64,000 nucleotides of DNA from UBA4781 sp963556045 (GTDB lineage Bacteria > Chloroflexota > Anaerolineae > Anaerolineales > Anaerolineaceae): contig CAUVYA020000002.1 in NCBI GenBank assembly GCA_963556045.3, positions 1,178,001 through 1,242,000 of the forward strand, written 5' to 3'. Positions 9,106 to 17,081 of the stretch are shown in pieces. Below the pieces are notes generated by a model. That model was given only the letters and a program-made list of their open reading frames with translations. It was not told where the DNA came from and ran no database searches. Position 1 is the stretch's first letter. Each line of letters opens with the position of its first letter. Made by a program: the position numbers and the translations under genes.

Positions 9106-10415
9106 ATGACACACTCACATATTCCCCATCAAAATATTGGTAATCAGAAGCACCGCACGAGAAGCATGACGATTGCTCTGCTGGTGCTGGGCATTCTGGC
9201 TGCCTGTTCCCCGGCAGCGCAGGCAGAGCCAACCGTGGCGCCCAGTCCTACGGCTCTTCCTACGGCTTCTCCCACACCCACACCTGAACCACCGCAGCCT
9301 GAAACCGCCCTGGAAAACGCGTTTCAGCGATTTGAGAGCGCGCAATCCTTCACGGTGAACACCACCTGGTACGATACCCTGGATAACAACGCAGTGATCA
9401 GCACATCGGCTGATTATCTCAACCAGACCGACCAGATCCATCTACGTGAGAGGGATCGCTCCTTCGGAGATGGGACACATGACACCAAACTGTGCCTCCC
9501 TGATACCTGTTACGACAGGGATATGAGCGGTCTGCTGAAACCCAAAGCCGGCACATACGAACCGTTTCGCCCGTTCCTGTATTCGATCGATCTAACCTTC
9601 GAAGATATTATGAACATTCCCACCACATACATTGGGGAAGAGATCATCAACGGTGTCAGCATGTTCAAATATGAGGTGCAGATCAGCGATGAAGCTATCA
9701 ATAATGCCGCTACAGCGAAAGAATCGAGTGGAAGTAAGTTGGTTGATCCCCGCCCACAGGCATATTTCTATGTGAATGCCGAAGATGGCTTTCTGGCGAG
9801 GAAGCAGGAAATTTACAATGAGGAATATTTCTCCAGCTATCCTTCTGGATCGGAGATCATAGAGGATTATTCCGCATGGAATTCCACCACCTTCGAGCTC
9901 CCTGAATACACAGATATCTCCGATACCAAATGGGTGGATTACAGTGGCGCATATTCTACCGTGATCGCTTTCCAGTACCCAATGATCTATTCATTGAGTG
10001 AGGATTCCAGCTACCCGCAATTTGAAACACCCGCCGGATCCAAAATGACCCTGCGGTTGATGGGGTCCACCATTGCCATGATCAGCGTGCTGGATGAAGA
10101 AGATGTAGACCCGGATTCGAACAGGCAAAATGCGATATGGCTTTTCAAGGCTGGGTATTGCCGGCATTCAGTGAAACGCAGGTGGAAGGCAGCACGGAAT
10201 GGATCCCCATTGAGAACTTCACCGTCTGCAAGACTCTCGTTGCGTCAGATGAAAAGCAAATAGCGCTTTACCTGTTCAATGAGCCAAGTTTGGTGGGGGC
10301 TGCCAATGGTCGCCTGCTGCCGCTCACCTTCTTCGCTTCCGTCACCCCCGCCGGAGGGGAAGATATAACCGTGTTCTGGGACGTGATCGAAAGCGTCCGC
10401 TTCGGTTCAGAATAA
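9106..10415 (+). pseudogene. Secreted lipoprotein, frameshifted near the C-terminus
   Basis: The N-terminus has a basic region, a hydrophobic stretch and a lipobox LAAC ending in Cys34, so the product should be lipid-anchored outside the membrane. A Thr/Pro-rich linker (about residues 43-65) is typical of Anaerolineae lipoproteins. The middle looks like an outer-surface beta-rich domain. Around 10130-10140 the frame changes: the first frame continues into unrelated basic sequence and stops at 10263. The adjacent frame (10137-10415) continues smoothly as MAFQGWVLPAFSETQVEG to a natural stop and the terminator. A single missing base explains it; a sequencing error is possible. Its function is unknown. 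Confidence 0.72.
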
Positions 10416-10443
10416 GGGTAGAGCACACACAGCCACATTAATA

Positions 10444-10483
10444 GACCATCCTGCTCAGAGGAATAATTGCAGGATGGTCTTTT
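10444..10483 (+). terminator. Intrinsic terminator after the lipoprotein gene
   Basis: An 11-bp perfect stem, GACCATCCTGC (10444-10454) with GCAGGATGGTC (10469-10479), is followed directly by TTTT. It lies 28 bases after the lipoprotein's second-frame stop, which supports the view that translation should end at 10415 rather than 10263. Confidence 0.85.
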
Positions 10484-10516
10484 CAATGCCATCCCATTCC
10501 ATGCTAGAATCTGCTT

Positions 10517-10879
10517 ATGGAAAAAGAGCTGATCGCGCCATGCGGGATGAACTGCGGGGTGTGCGAACATTTTCTGCGGAGCGAGAACAAATGCCCCGGC
10601 TGCCGGAACGGCAGGCTGGTCAATCAAAAGCCCATCCGCTGCGCGATTCTGCAGTGCAAGGAGCGCCGGGGAGAATACTGCTTCGAATGCGCCAGTTTTC
10701 CCTGCGACAGGCTGCGACGCATGGATGCGCGCTACCGCACGAAATATGGGATGAGCGAAATTGAGAATCTGAAAATGATCAAAAGCAAGGGCATTGCCTG
10801 TTTTCTGGAACGGGAAGAAGAACGCTGGGTCAACGAAGAAGGCACCCTGTGCGTGCATAATGGGAAACGCTATCTGTAA
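10517..10879 (+). CDS. DUF3795 cysteine-rich protein
   Basis: The 120-residue product has the DUF3795 pattern: an early APCGMNCGVC segment, then CPGC, a pair in CAILQCKE and a closing CFECASFPCDRL. The many cysteines probably bind zinc or an Fe-S cluster. The family is widespread in anaerobes and has no settled biochemical role. It is 21 bases upstream of a small membrane protein gene on the same strand and may be co-transcribed. No strong ribosome-binding site is visible before ATG 10517. Confidence 0.8.
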   Translation: MEKELIAPCGMNCGVCEHFLRSENKCPGCRNGRLVNQKPIRCAILQCKERRGEYCFECASFPCDRLRRMDARYRTKYGMSEIENLKMIKSKGIACFLEREEERWVNEEGTLCVHNGKRYL

Positions 10880-10899
10880 TTGTATTTTTAGGAGAAGAT

Positions 10900-11355
10900 A
10901 TGAACACACCATACAACCTCATTTTTGGTATTTCAGCAGTTGCATTCAACCTGCTGGTCGCAGGCGTTTTCATCGCTACCCGGTATGAGAAAATGCAAAC
11001 GGTGCGGAAACTCGGTGTGGTCATGATCGCGCTGGGCATACCTTTCACAGCAGTCCTGGTCCATACGTTGAGGATCGACGGAAATACGAATGTGATCCTC
11101 TCTCTGGCGGTTGTGCTGGTTTACCTGCTGGCGGAACTGCTGCTGGATTTTATCTTCAAATACGATTTTCGATCGCGCTTCGTCACCCACTTCCCTTATA
11201 TCCTGCTGGAATACGGCGCCTTTATCGGCTTGATATACACCGCCTTCGACATCAACGCCGGCTGGGGCTGGGCAGTGAGCATCACCTTCTGGGTCGCCAT
11301 GGTCGCGCTGATCTATTATTTTGCGGGTATGAAAAAGAGCAAAACCAAAGGATAA
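10900..11355 (+). CDS. Small four-to-five-helix membrane protein of unknown function
   Basis: This 151-residue protein has about five hydrophobic helices (residues roughly 5-27, 38-58, 64-85, 100-118 and 125-143) and a short basic tail KKSKTKG. AGGAG lies six bases upstream of the start. I do not recognise a named family. It follows the DUF3795 gene closely and may share its transcript. Confidence 0.65.
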   Translation: MNTPYNLIFGISAVAFNLLVAGVFIATRYEKMQTVRKLGVVMIALGIPFTAVLVHTLRIDGNTNVILSLAVVLVYLLAELLLDFIFKYDFRSRFVTHFPYILLEYGAFIGLIYTAFDINAGWGWAVSITFWVAMVALIYYFAGMKKSKTKG

Positions 11356-11681
11356 AAAAACAATTCCTTTTCGGAAAGCAAACCCAATTCCTGACCATTC
11401 AATGATTAAAGTGCGATGGTAATTCTCCATCAGGGTGCAGAAGAGCTCACCTGGCTATCTGACTTTTCAATTTAACACACTCTACTCTTCCAGTACCTTA
11501 TGAATCCCCGACTAATCCAAATAAGGTGAAGATAGTATGCTTTTGGCACAATAGGGCAGACTGGGGAATATAACAACTTTTGAGCCTCAAAACCTTGCCT
11601 TTGAAAAGTGGTTATGCTATCTTAAAAAACAGTAGTGTTTACAACAGCATTTATCATTTTAGACACAAAGGCGTTTACAGA
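11356..11681. other. Spacer upstream of the PRD regulator
   Basis: About 325 bases without a confident gene. The frame of the regulator is open back to 11580, but the homologous part begins at 11682. No clear terminator for the upstream gene is visible. The promoter of the regulator is presumably here, but no box pair is convincing. Confidence 0.4.
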
Positions 11682-13280
11682 ATGCTTAGTCTTGACAGCC
11701 AGAGCAGCCGCATCATCAAGGTGCTTCTCAATACAAATGAGGTAATCACAGTGCAGGAAATCGCATCCTCTCTGGTTATAAGCCCCAAGATGGTACGCTA
11801 TCGTCTCAAGAAAGTGGATTCATGGCTGGCTCAAAAAGGATTAACGCTCCAGGTTGTAAGCGGCAAGGGTTTATGGATCGAGGGTGAGAAAAATGCATTC
11901 ATAGCCTGCCAGGAATGCCTTCAGCAGATCTGTGGATACGAGCTGATCTTAAGCGCCGAAAAGCGTCAGGATATGCTGCTTTTCTATCTGCTGCTGGATG
12001 AAAACCACTGTACCGCTCAAGAACTGGGAGAGCTGCTGGGAATTTCCCGATCAACCTTATTTTCTGACCTTGATAAAGCTGCCGTGTGGCTCAAGGAGCG
12101 CAAGATCGAGATTGTACGAAAACCAGGTCTCGGCATCCGTATTTCCGGACAGGAAGATGCCATACGACAGGCTCTTATTGACACCATCATTCACCATATC
12201 GGAATGGAAAAACTGCTGTATGCCCTGGTCGGCGGTAATCAAAATATCTCTTCCTACTGTCCTACCCAGAACCCGATCGCGCCCTCACCCATCGCAACTT
12301 TCATGAATTCCCTGCAGATTTCCCATGCCTATCAAATGGTCACAGAGCTTGAAGAGAAGATCCAGGTCGAGTTCACGGATTATTCCACCATGATGCTGAT
12401 CATGCAGCTTTGCATTATGATCGTACGAATCGCCCAGGATAGACCTGCCAGTATCGCGATGGACAGACTGAATGACCTCTCTGTCCATCCTTTTTATGAT
12501 GCAGTATCCGATTGTCTGGTCAGCCTTGCGGACAAGATCAACATTTCTTTCTCCTTCATCGAAGTGGCTTATTTATTAGCCAAGATCCTTGAGATGGAAA
12601 CTCATAATTCCACTCTGGAAACAAGCGCTTACAGAATAGACGAAACACGCATTCTCAATCTGATCTCGGAAAGTCTGGTTGAAGTGGATGATCTGATGGG
12701 CAATCCCAGATTATCGGAGAACAGCCAGGTGGTACATGAGTTGACCATGAAGTTCAAGCCTCTCCTGGAGCACTGGCATCTCACCTCCAATATGCAAAAT
12801 CCACTGCTGGATGAATTTACGACCAATTATCCCGAATTATTTCGCGCCGCAGAGATCATCAGCCTGAACCTCGCGAAAGAGTACGGCGTTGAGATTTCAC
12901 AGGAAGAAGTGGGGTATATCGGCATCTACCTTTATCTGGCGATCAAAAAGATCAATTCCTATCCCAAAAAGAAGATACTGGTGATCTGCACGATGGGAGC
13001 CGTAACCTCCCACCTCCTGGCAAAAAGGCTGCAAACCGAGTTCCCCGAACTGGAGATCGTGGATGTAATGGGCATCAGACAATTTTTAGCAAGTCCAAAC
13101 GTTAAAGCCGATGCCATCATCTCCACGGAAGCGCATTTTCAAGTACATACATATCTTCCGGTATTTCATGTCCATCCTTTATTAAATGACGAAGATATTC
13201 AGCAAATCAAAACATGGCTGTTGGAAAAGGAAAACCAGCCAAAGAAAGGAGGGCAGTATAAGAAAACCAGTATGAAATAA
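11682..13280 (+). CDS. PRD-containing transcriptional regulator of the Gat-type PTS operon
   Basis: The protein is of the BglG/MtlR-like regulator class. It has an N-terminal HTH (about residues 1-60, with VQEIASSLVISPKMVRYRLK), a second HTH near residue 105 (AQELGELLGISRSTLFSDL), two PTS-regulation domains in the middle and a C-terminal EIIB-like domain with a cysteine in KILVICTMGAVTSHLLAKRL. There is no C-terminal EIIA domain. This layout is that of DNA-binding activators controlled by PTS phosphorylation, rather than of RNA-binding antiterminators. I prefer ATG 11682; the longer frame to 11580 adds an unrelated 34 residues. It stands 52 bases upstream of the EIIC gene and most likely controls that operon. 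Confidence 0.85.
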   Translation: MLSLDSQSSRIIKVLLNTNEVITVQEIASSLVISPKMVRYRLKKVDSWLAQKGLTLQVVSGKGLWIEGEKNAFIACQECLQQICGYELILSAEKRQDMLLFYLLLDENHCTAQELGELLGISRSTLFSDLDKAAVWLKERKIEIVRKPGLGIRISGQEDAIRQALIDTIIHHIGMEKLLYALVGGNQNISSYCPTQNPIAPSPIATFMNSLQISHAYQMVTELEEKIQVEFTDYSTMMLIMQLCIMIVRIAQDRPASIAMDRLNDLSVHPFYDAVSDCLVSLADKINISFSFIEVAYLLAKILEMETHNSTLETSAYRIDETRILNLISESLVEVDDLMGNPRLSENSQVVHELTMKFKPLLEHWHLTSNMQNPLLDEFTTNYPELFRAAEIISLNLAKEYGVEISQEEVGYIGIYLYLAIKKINSYPKKKILVICTMGAVTSHLLAKRLQTEFPELEIVDVMGIRQFLASPNVKADAIISTEAHFQVHTYLPVFHVHPLLNDEDIQQIKTWLLEKENQPKKGGQYKKTSMK

Positions 13281-13332
13281 GCAGTTTTATCGAACAAACC
13301 AATAATTCAAAAAACTTATCAAGGAGTTAACC

Positions 13333-14721
13333 ATGGAGTTTATTCAATCAATACTAGACCTTGGCGCGACCATCATGATGCCCATCGTTCTGTTCATCCT
13401 GGCGATGATCTTCCGCCAACCAGTTGGCAAGAGCTTGCGACATGCCCTCATGGTTGGTATTGCTTTCATCGGTATCAACGCCGTGCTGAGCGCTGTACTA
13501 TCCGTCATCGGACCAGCCATTCAATCTCTCGGCACTGCCATGGGCATTGAAGCGTTAGGCACCGATATCGGCTGGGCGCTGGCTTCAGCCATCACCTGGT
13601 CGTTCGACTGGGCAGGGCTGATCATCCCCATTGGATTCGTCATCAACTGGATCATGCTGGCACTCAAATTGACAAAGACCTTCGATGCAGATATCTGGAA
13701 TTACTGGCACTGGACCTTTACTGCTGCCATGACCTACATCTGGACGAACAATCTGTGGCTTGCATTCAGTCTGGCGATCGTTGTGGAAATCATCACTTTA
13801 AAACTTGGCGACTGGACGTCCCCGTTAACACAGAAATATTTCGATATTCCAGGTACCGCTCTACCCCATACTGAAACCGTAAACTGGGCTCCATTCAACC
13901 TGGCTATTGAAAAAGCATTCCTCTCCAAGATCCCCAGTCTGCAAAAATCAAAGCTGGATCCTGAAAACCTTCGCAAGAAAATGGGTTTCTGGGGCGAACC
14001 GATGATGCTGGGTTTCTACATCGGCGTTATTCTGGGCGTGTTGATCTGGCTTGTCGCAGGGCAGCCGGCTACCATCATCCTGCAGCTTGCCATCGCGGTT
14101 CCCGCTATGATCTACCTAGAAGGCAGAATGATCGGCATCCTGATCGATGGATTGATGCCCATCGTGGATGGTGTTCGAGACGTATTCCAGAAGAGCAAAC
14201 GCTTCAAGGATCGCGAGATCCTGATCGGCATCGATGCCGGTCCGATCGGTCTTTCCAACCCGACATCCGTTGTAGTTGGTATGGTGGGAATGGTCGTTTA
14301 CCTGCTGTTGACATTACTCATCCCAAGTTTCAAGATCATGCCTCTGGCTGACCTGGCAATCGTACCGATCTATTACATGTTTGCTGCCGCAGCCTCTAAA
14401 GGCAACCTGATGAAAACCTTTATCAACGGCACTCTCACCTCTGTACTGGTGCTGGCATTAACATCATCTTTCGCTGAACCGCTTACTGAAGCCGCACAAC
14501 TTGTCAACTACGCATTACCGGCTGGCATGGTGCTGGTGTCAAGCGTTGATGTTGGTGCTCATCTTTTACCATGGCTGATCGTGCTGCCTGTGGTGGGATT
14601 CGTCACCGGTCAACCTACACTGATCATCGCCCCCGCTATCGTAGGCGTTTTGTGGATCGCTTCCTGGATCTATGCCCACGATATGCCGCAAAAACTTGCT
14701 GACGAATTAGAAAAAGAATAA
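13333..14721 (+). CDS. PTS galactitol-type EIIC permease
   Basis: The 462-residue membrane protein matches the EIIC-Gat family, beginning MEFIQSILDLGATIMMPIVL and continuing with about ten hydrophobic helices. This subunit forms the membrane channel that carries the polyol or sugar while EIIB phosphorylates it. AAGGAG precedes the ATG. It is the first transporter gene of an operon with EIIB, EIIA and HPr. A strong hairpin follows the gene. The family transports galactitol or related pentitols and sugars; the aldolase at the end of this operon argues that the substrate might not be galactitol itself. Confidence 0.9.
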   Translation: MEFIQSILDLGATIMMPIVLFILAMIFRQPVGKSLRHALMVGIAFIGINAVLSAVLSVIGPAIQSLGTAMGIEALGTDIGWALASAITWSFDWAGLIIPIGFVINWIMLALKLTKTFDADIWNYWHWTFTAAMTYIWTNNLWLAFSLAIVVEIITLKLGDWTSPLTQKYFDIPGTALPHTETVNWAPFNLAIEKAFLSKIPSLQKSKLDPENLRKKMGFWGEPMMLGFYIGVILGVLIWLVAGQPATIILQLAIAVPAMIYLEGRMIGILIDGLMPIVDGVRDVFQKSKRFKDREILIGIDAGPIGLSNPTSVVVGMVGMVVYLLLTLLIPSFKIMPLADLAIVPIYYMFAAAASKGNLMKTFINGTLTSVLVLALTSSFAEPLTEAAQLVNYALPAGMVLVSSVDVGAHLLPWLIVLPVVGFVTGQPTLIIAPAIVGVLWIASWIYAHDMPQKLADELEKE

Positions 14722-14739
14722 GCGAGTCCTATTAAAGTA

Positions 14740-14788
14740 CTTTTCCAGGGAGAATCCTCAAAAGAAATCTGATCTCTCCCTGGAAAAG
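14740..14788 (+). promoter_or_regulatory. 14-bp intercistronic hairpin between EIIC and EIIB
   Basis: CTTTTCCAGGGAGA (14740-14753) and its perfect complement at 14775-14788 enclose a 21-base loop. There is no T-run after it. Its position in the gap between gatC and gatB suggests an mRNA processing or stability element, or partial attenuation that sets the ratio of membrane to soluble subunits. A similar hairpin follows another EIIC gene at 51969-51998. Confidence 0.75.
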
Positions 14789-14824
14789 AAAACTAACAAA
14801 TCAATTGTACTATGGTGAGGAAAT

Positions 14825-15136
14825 ATGGAAAAGAAATATTTAATATACGTAGCCTGCGGTAGTGCGGCTGCATCGGCATCGCTGGCACGAAGACGGTTGA
14901 TTGACGCGCTGGAAGCCAGGGGTATTGATGCGGAAATCGAGATCCATAGAATCGCCGAACTCCCCAATCAGATCCAATCTCGAAAACCCGATGCTGTCGT
15001 GGTCGCAGCAGGGCAAGCTCCTTCTTCCATTCCTGATGATGTTCTCATCGTAAAGGGAGTTCCCTTCATGACAGGGTTTGGCATTGACAAATTGGTCGAT
15101 GATATGCTGGCAGACCTAAAAAAGAAAGAGAATTGA
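14825..15136 (+). CDS. PTS galactitol-type EIIB
   Basis: The 103-residue protein is a cytoplasmic EIIB of the galactitol family. The phosphorylated cysteine is C11 in YLIYVACGSAAASAS, in the usual P-loop position after the first beta strand. It takes phosphate from EIIA and hands it to the substrate during passage through EIIC. The gene ends four bases before the EIIA start, so the two are tightly coupled. Confidence 0.9.
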   Translation: MEKKYLIYVACGSAAASASLARRRLIDALEARGIDAEIEIHRIAELPNQIQSRKPDAVVVAAGQAPSSIPDDVLIVKGVPFMTGFGIDKLVDDMLADLKKKEN

Positions 15137-15140
15137 GCTC

Positions 15141-15623
15141 ATGGATATTTTCTCTGCTGATATTAACTATGGCACGGAAGAAATGCTGCGGACGCTATCC
15201 AATGAGTTATTTCAGAAGGGTTATGTAAAAGATACCTTTACCGAATCTGTTCTCGATCGTGAAAGAACCAATCCTACCGGATTACAAGTAGAGGACTTGA
15301 TCAACATTGCGATACCACATACAAATATCGAGCATGTAATTCGCCCTACCATAGTGGTAGTCAAAAAAAGTGATCGTTCGTCTTTTGCTTTTCGTCGACT
15401 GGATGAGCCTGCCGAAGAAATTCCCGTTTCGGTTGTTTTTCTCCTGGTTGTAAAGGAGCCGAGCGGATACGTGGATTTCCTTGCTGACCTGACAGGTCTC
15501 TTCCAGGATAGTTCATTCATAGACATGCTGCTGACGAATCCGGCAAACCAGATTGGCACAAAGCTTGTTGAGAAATTGAGCCAGTATGAATTATCCTACC
15601 AGGGAGATCTCATTAAAGACTAA
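15141..15623 (+). CDS. PTS EIIA of the fructose/mannitol/galactitol superfamily
   Basis: This 160-residue protein is the EIIA component. The phosphorylated histidine is H60 in INIAIPHTN, the standard context of the PTS_EIIA_2 fold. It accepts phosphate from HPr and passes it to EIIB. It lies between the EIIB and HPr genes in the same operon. Confidence 0.9.
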   Translation: MDIFSADINYGTEEMLRTLSNELFQKGYVKDTFTESVLDRERTNPTGLQVEDLINIAIPHTNIEHVIRPTIVVVKKSDRSSFAFRRLDEPAEEIPVSVVFLLVVKEPSGYVDFLADLTGLFQDSSFIDMLLTNPANQIGTKLVEKLSQYELSYQGDLIKD

Positions 15624-15695
15624 TCTTGGATCTGTTGCGTAGAAGCAAGTCAGCAGATGGCAGGACCAGAAAAATTAAAAGCGAGGAGAAGCATT

Positions 15696-15959
15696 GTGCA
15701 AAAAACGACCATTACTATTACCGTTGCTATCGGACTTCATGCACGCCCTGCCGCGCAGTTCGTACAGACAGCCAAACGTATGCATTCAGATATCCGGTTG
15801 AAACATGGTGAAAAAAAAGCCAACGCAAAGAGCATCATGCAGGTGCTTACCTTGGGAGTGAAACAGTTTGGTGAGCTTGAAATCACGGCGGAAGGTCCTG
15901 ATGAAAAAGAGGCTATTCAAGCATTAACCACACTTGTTCAAAGCGATTTCGCCGAATAG
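15696..15959 (+). CDS. ptsH: HPr phosphocarrier protein
   Basis: I place the start at GTG 15696 because GAGGAG lies seven bases upstream and because this numbering puts the active histidine exactly at H15 (GLHARPAA) and the regulatory serine at S46 (AKSIMQVLTLGV), as in classical 87-residue HPr proteins. The longer frame from 15657 adds 13 unrelated residues. HPr carries phosphate from enzyme I to EIIA. A substrate-operon copy of HPr is unusual; it may serve only this system or be the general HPr. Ser46 implies that HPr kinase control is possible. No enzyme I gene is in the window. Confidence 0.92.
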   Translation: MQKTTITITVAIGLHARPAAQFVQTAKRMHSDIRLKHGEKKANAKSIMQVLTLGVKQFGELEITAEGPDEKEAIQALTTLVQSDFAE

Positions 15960-16037
15960 AGGAGAACTGAGTACAAGGTCACCATGACAAAAATAAAGAA
16001 TGTTCGCTTTCTTCTCCTCTTTCTTAAAAAGTCGAGT

Positions 16038-16053
16038 ATGATCGTACGATCAT
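16038..16053. promoter_or_regulatory. 16-bp perfect palindrome upstream of the aldolase gene
   Basis: ATGATCGTACGATCAT at 16038-16053 is a perfect palindrome in the 212-base gap between HPr and the aldolase. There is no loop or T-run, so a protein-binding operator is more likely than a terminator. It could serve the PRD regulator or another repressor. Confidence 0.5.
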
Positions 16054-16171
16054 GAATTGTTAAATAAAACGAACCACATATATAAAAAACACCTTTTATC
16101 ATTAATGGATCAAACCGGATCGTACATTCCTTAAACAAACAATTAAACTTAACATTGAAAGGACGCAACAA

Positions 16172-16840
16172 ATGAAACTGCAAACTGAACGCGAAAAAAT
16201 AATTGCCACGGGCAAGAAACTGATGGCAGATGGTGTCATCCATGATGGGCAGGGGAATTTCAGTGTCTTTAACCGTGAGAGCGGATTGGTTGCCATTACT
16301 CCCAGCGCCGTTCCCTACAACGAACGAACACCAGAAGATATCTGTGTGCTTGATCTGGATGGCAATATGGTCGAAGGGAAATGGAAATCTACCAGCGAGA
16401 CATTCTTGCACCTTATTTACTACCAGAAACGCACAGATGTCAACGCGGTAATCCATACCCACGCCCTCAAATCAACCGTGTTCGGCATCATCGGAAATAA
16501 ACCCATGCCAATGGTACTGAACGAGGCTTCCATGGGTCTGGGTGGTTCTGTGCCGATAGCGCCATACGCACGCCCCGGAACAAAGGAACTGGCAGAGGTG
16601 ACTTTCAATGCGATAGGAAATGGGGTTGCGGCGATCATGGCGCATCATGGTCTCATCACGTTAGGGGATACTATCGAACACGCCTATTTTGGCACTCTGG
16701 CAGCAGAGGCAACCGCTGAAGTTCTCATCATGGCACATTCGATGGGCGCAAGAGCCACCGTCATGAGTGATGAGGAAGTAAAAATATTGCGCGGAATATT
16801 TATGGGTTACAAGCCCACCAAAGTTTCCCCGGAAAAATAA
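16172..16840 (+). CDS. Class II (FucA/AraD-type) sugar-phosphate aldolase
   Basis: The 222-residue protein belongs to the zinc-dependent class II aldolase/epimerase family (PF00596). Zinc ligands are visible as the pair in VIHTHALKS and the later histidine in MAHHGLITLG; the catalytic acid is likely the Glu of STSETFLHL. Family members split L-fuculose-1-phosphate, L-rhamnulose-1-phosphate or related ketose phosphates into DHAP and an aldehyde. A galactitol pathway would instead need a tagatose-bisphosphate aldolase, so the product of this PTS may be a ketose- or polyol-phosphate of another kind. It has its own upstream gap with a palindrome. Confidence 0.82.
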   Translation: MKLQTEREKIIATGKKLMADGVIHDGQGNFSVFNRESGLVAITPSAVPYNERTPEDICVLDLDGNMVEGKWKSTSETFLHLIYYQKRTDVNAVIHTHALKSTVFGIIGNKPMPMVLNEASMGLGGSVPIAPYARPGTKELAEVTFNAIGNGVAAIMAHHGLITLGDTIEHAYFGTLAAEATAEVLIMAHSMGARATVMSDEEVKILRGIFMGYKPTKVSPEK

Positions 16841-16865
16841 GCCCTCCACACGATATCGTTCCATA

Positions 16866-16924
16866 GATAGGTCATGAAGTCTTTTCGCTTTCTCAGGAAT
16901 GAAAAGAATAGATCATGACCTATC
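16866..16924 (+). promoter_or_regulatory. Long hairpin at the end of the Gat-type operon
   Basis: An outer 12-bp perfect stem (GATAGGTCATGA at 16866-16877 with 16913-16924) encloses an inner 7-bp stem (16880-16886 with 16901-16907). No T-run follows, so it is not a classical intrinsic terminator. It may protect the 3' end of the operon mRNA or act in another way. Confidence 0.6.
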
Positions 16925-17081
16925 AACACACATTACACGATCTCTAATAAAACCTGAAAATCAATCTGGTGGGGGAAATTTCATGGCTGGCATTTGTAAT
17001 AATTATCTTTGCTATAATTAATTGCAGGATCAAAATATTTCCAAGTATTTCATTAAATTCCACATAACCCGGGAGAAAGCC

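Noticed and set aside
10268..10912. A 214-codon minus-strand frame
   Set aside because: It covers the lipoprotein end, the terminator and the Cys-rich DUF3795 gene in antisense; those plus-strand features are better supported.
15938..16462. A 174-codon minus-strand frame
   Set aside because: It overlaps the aldolase gene antisense and has no family features.
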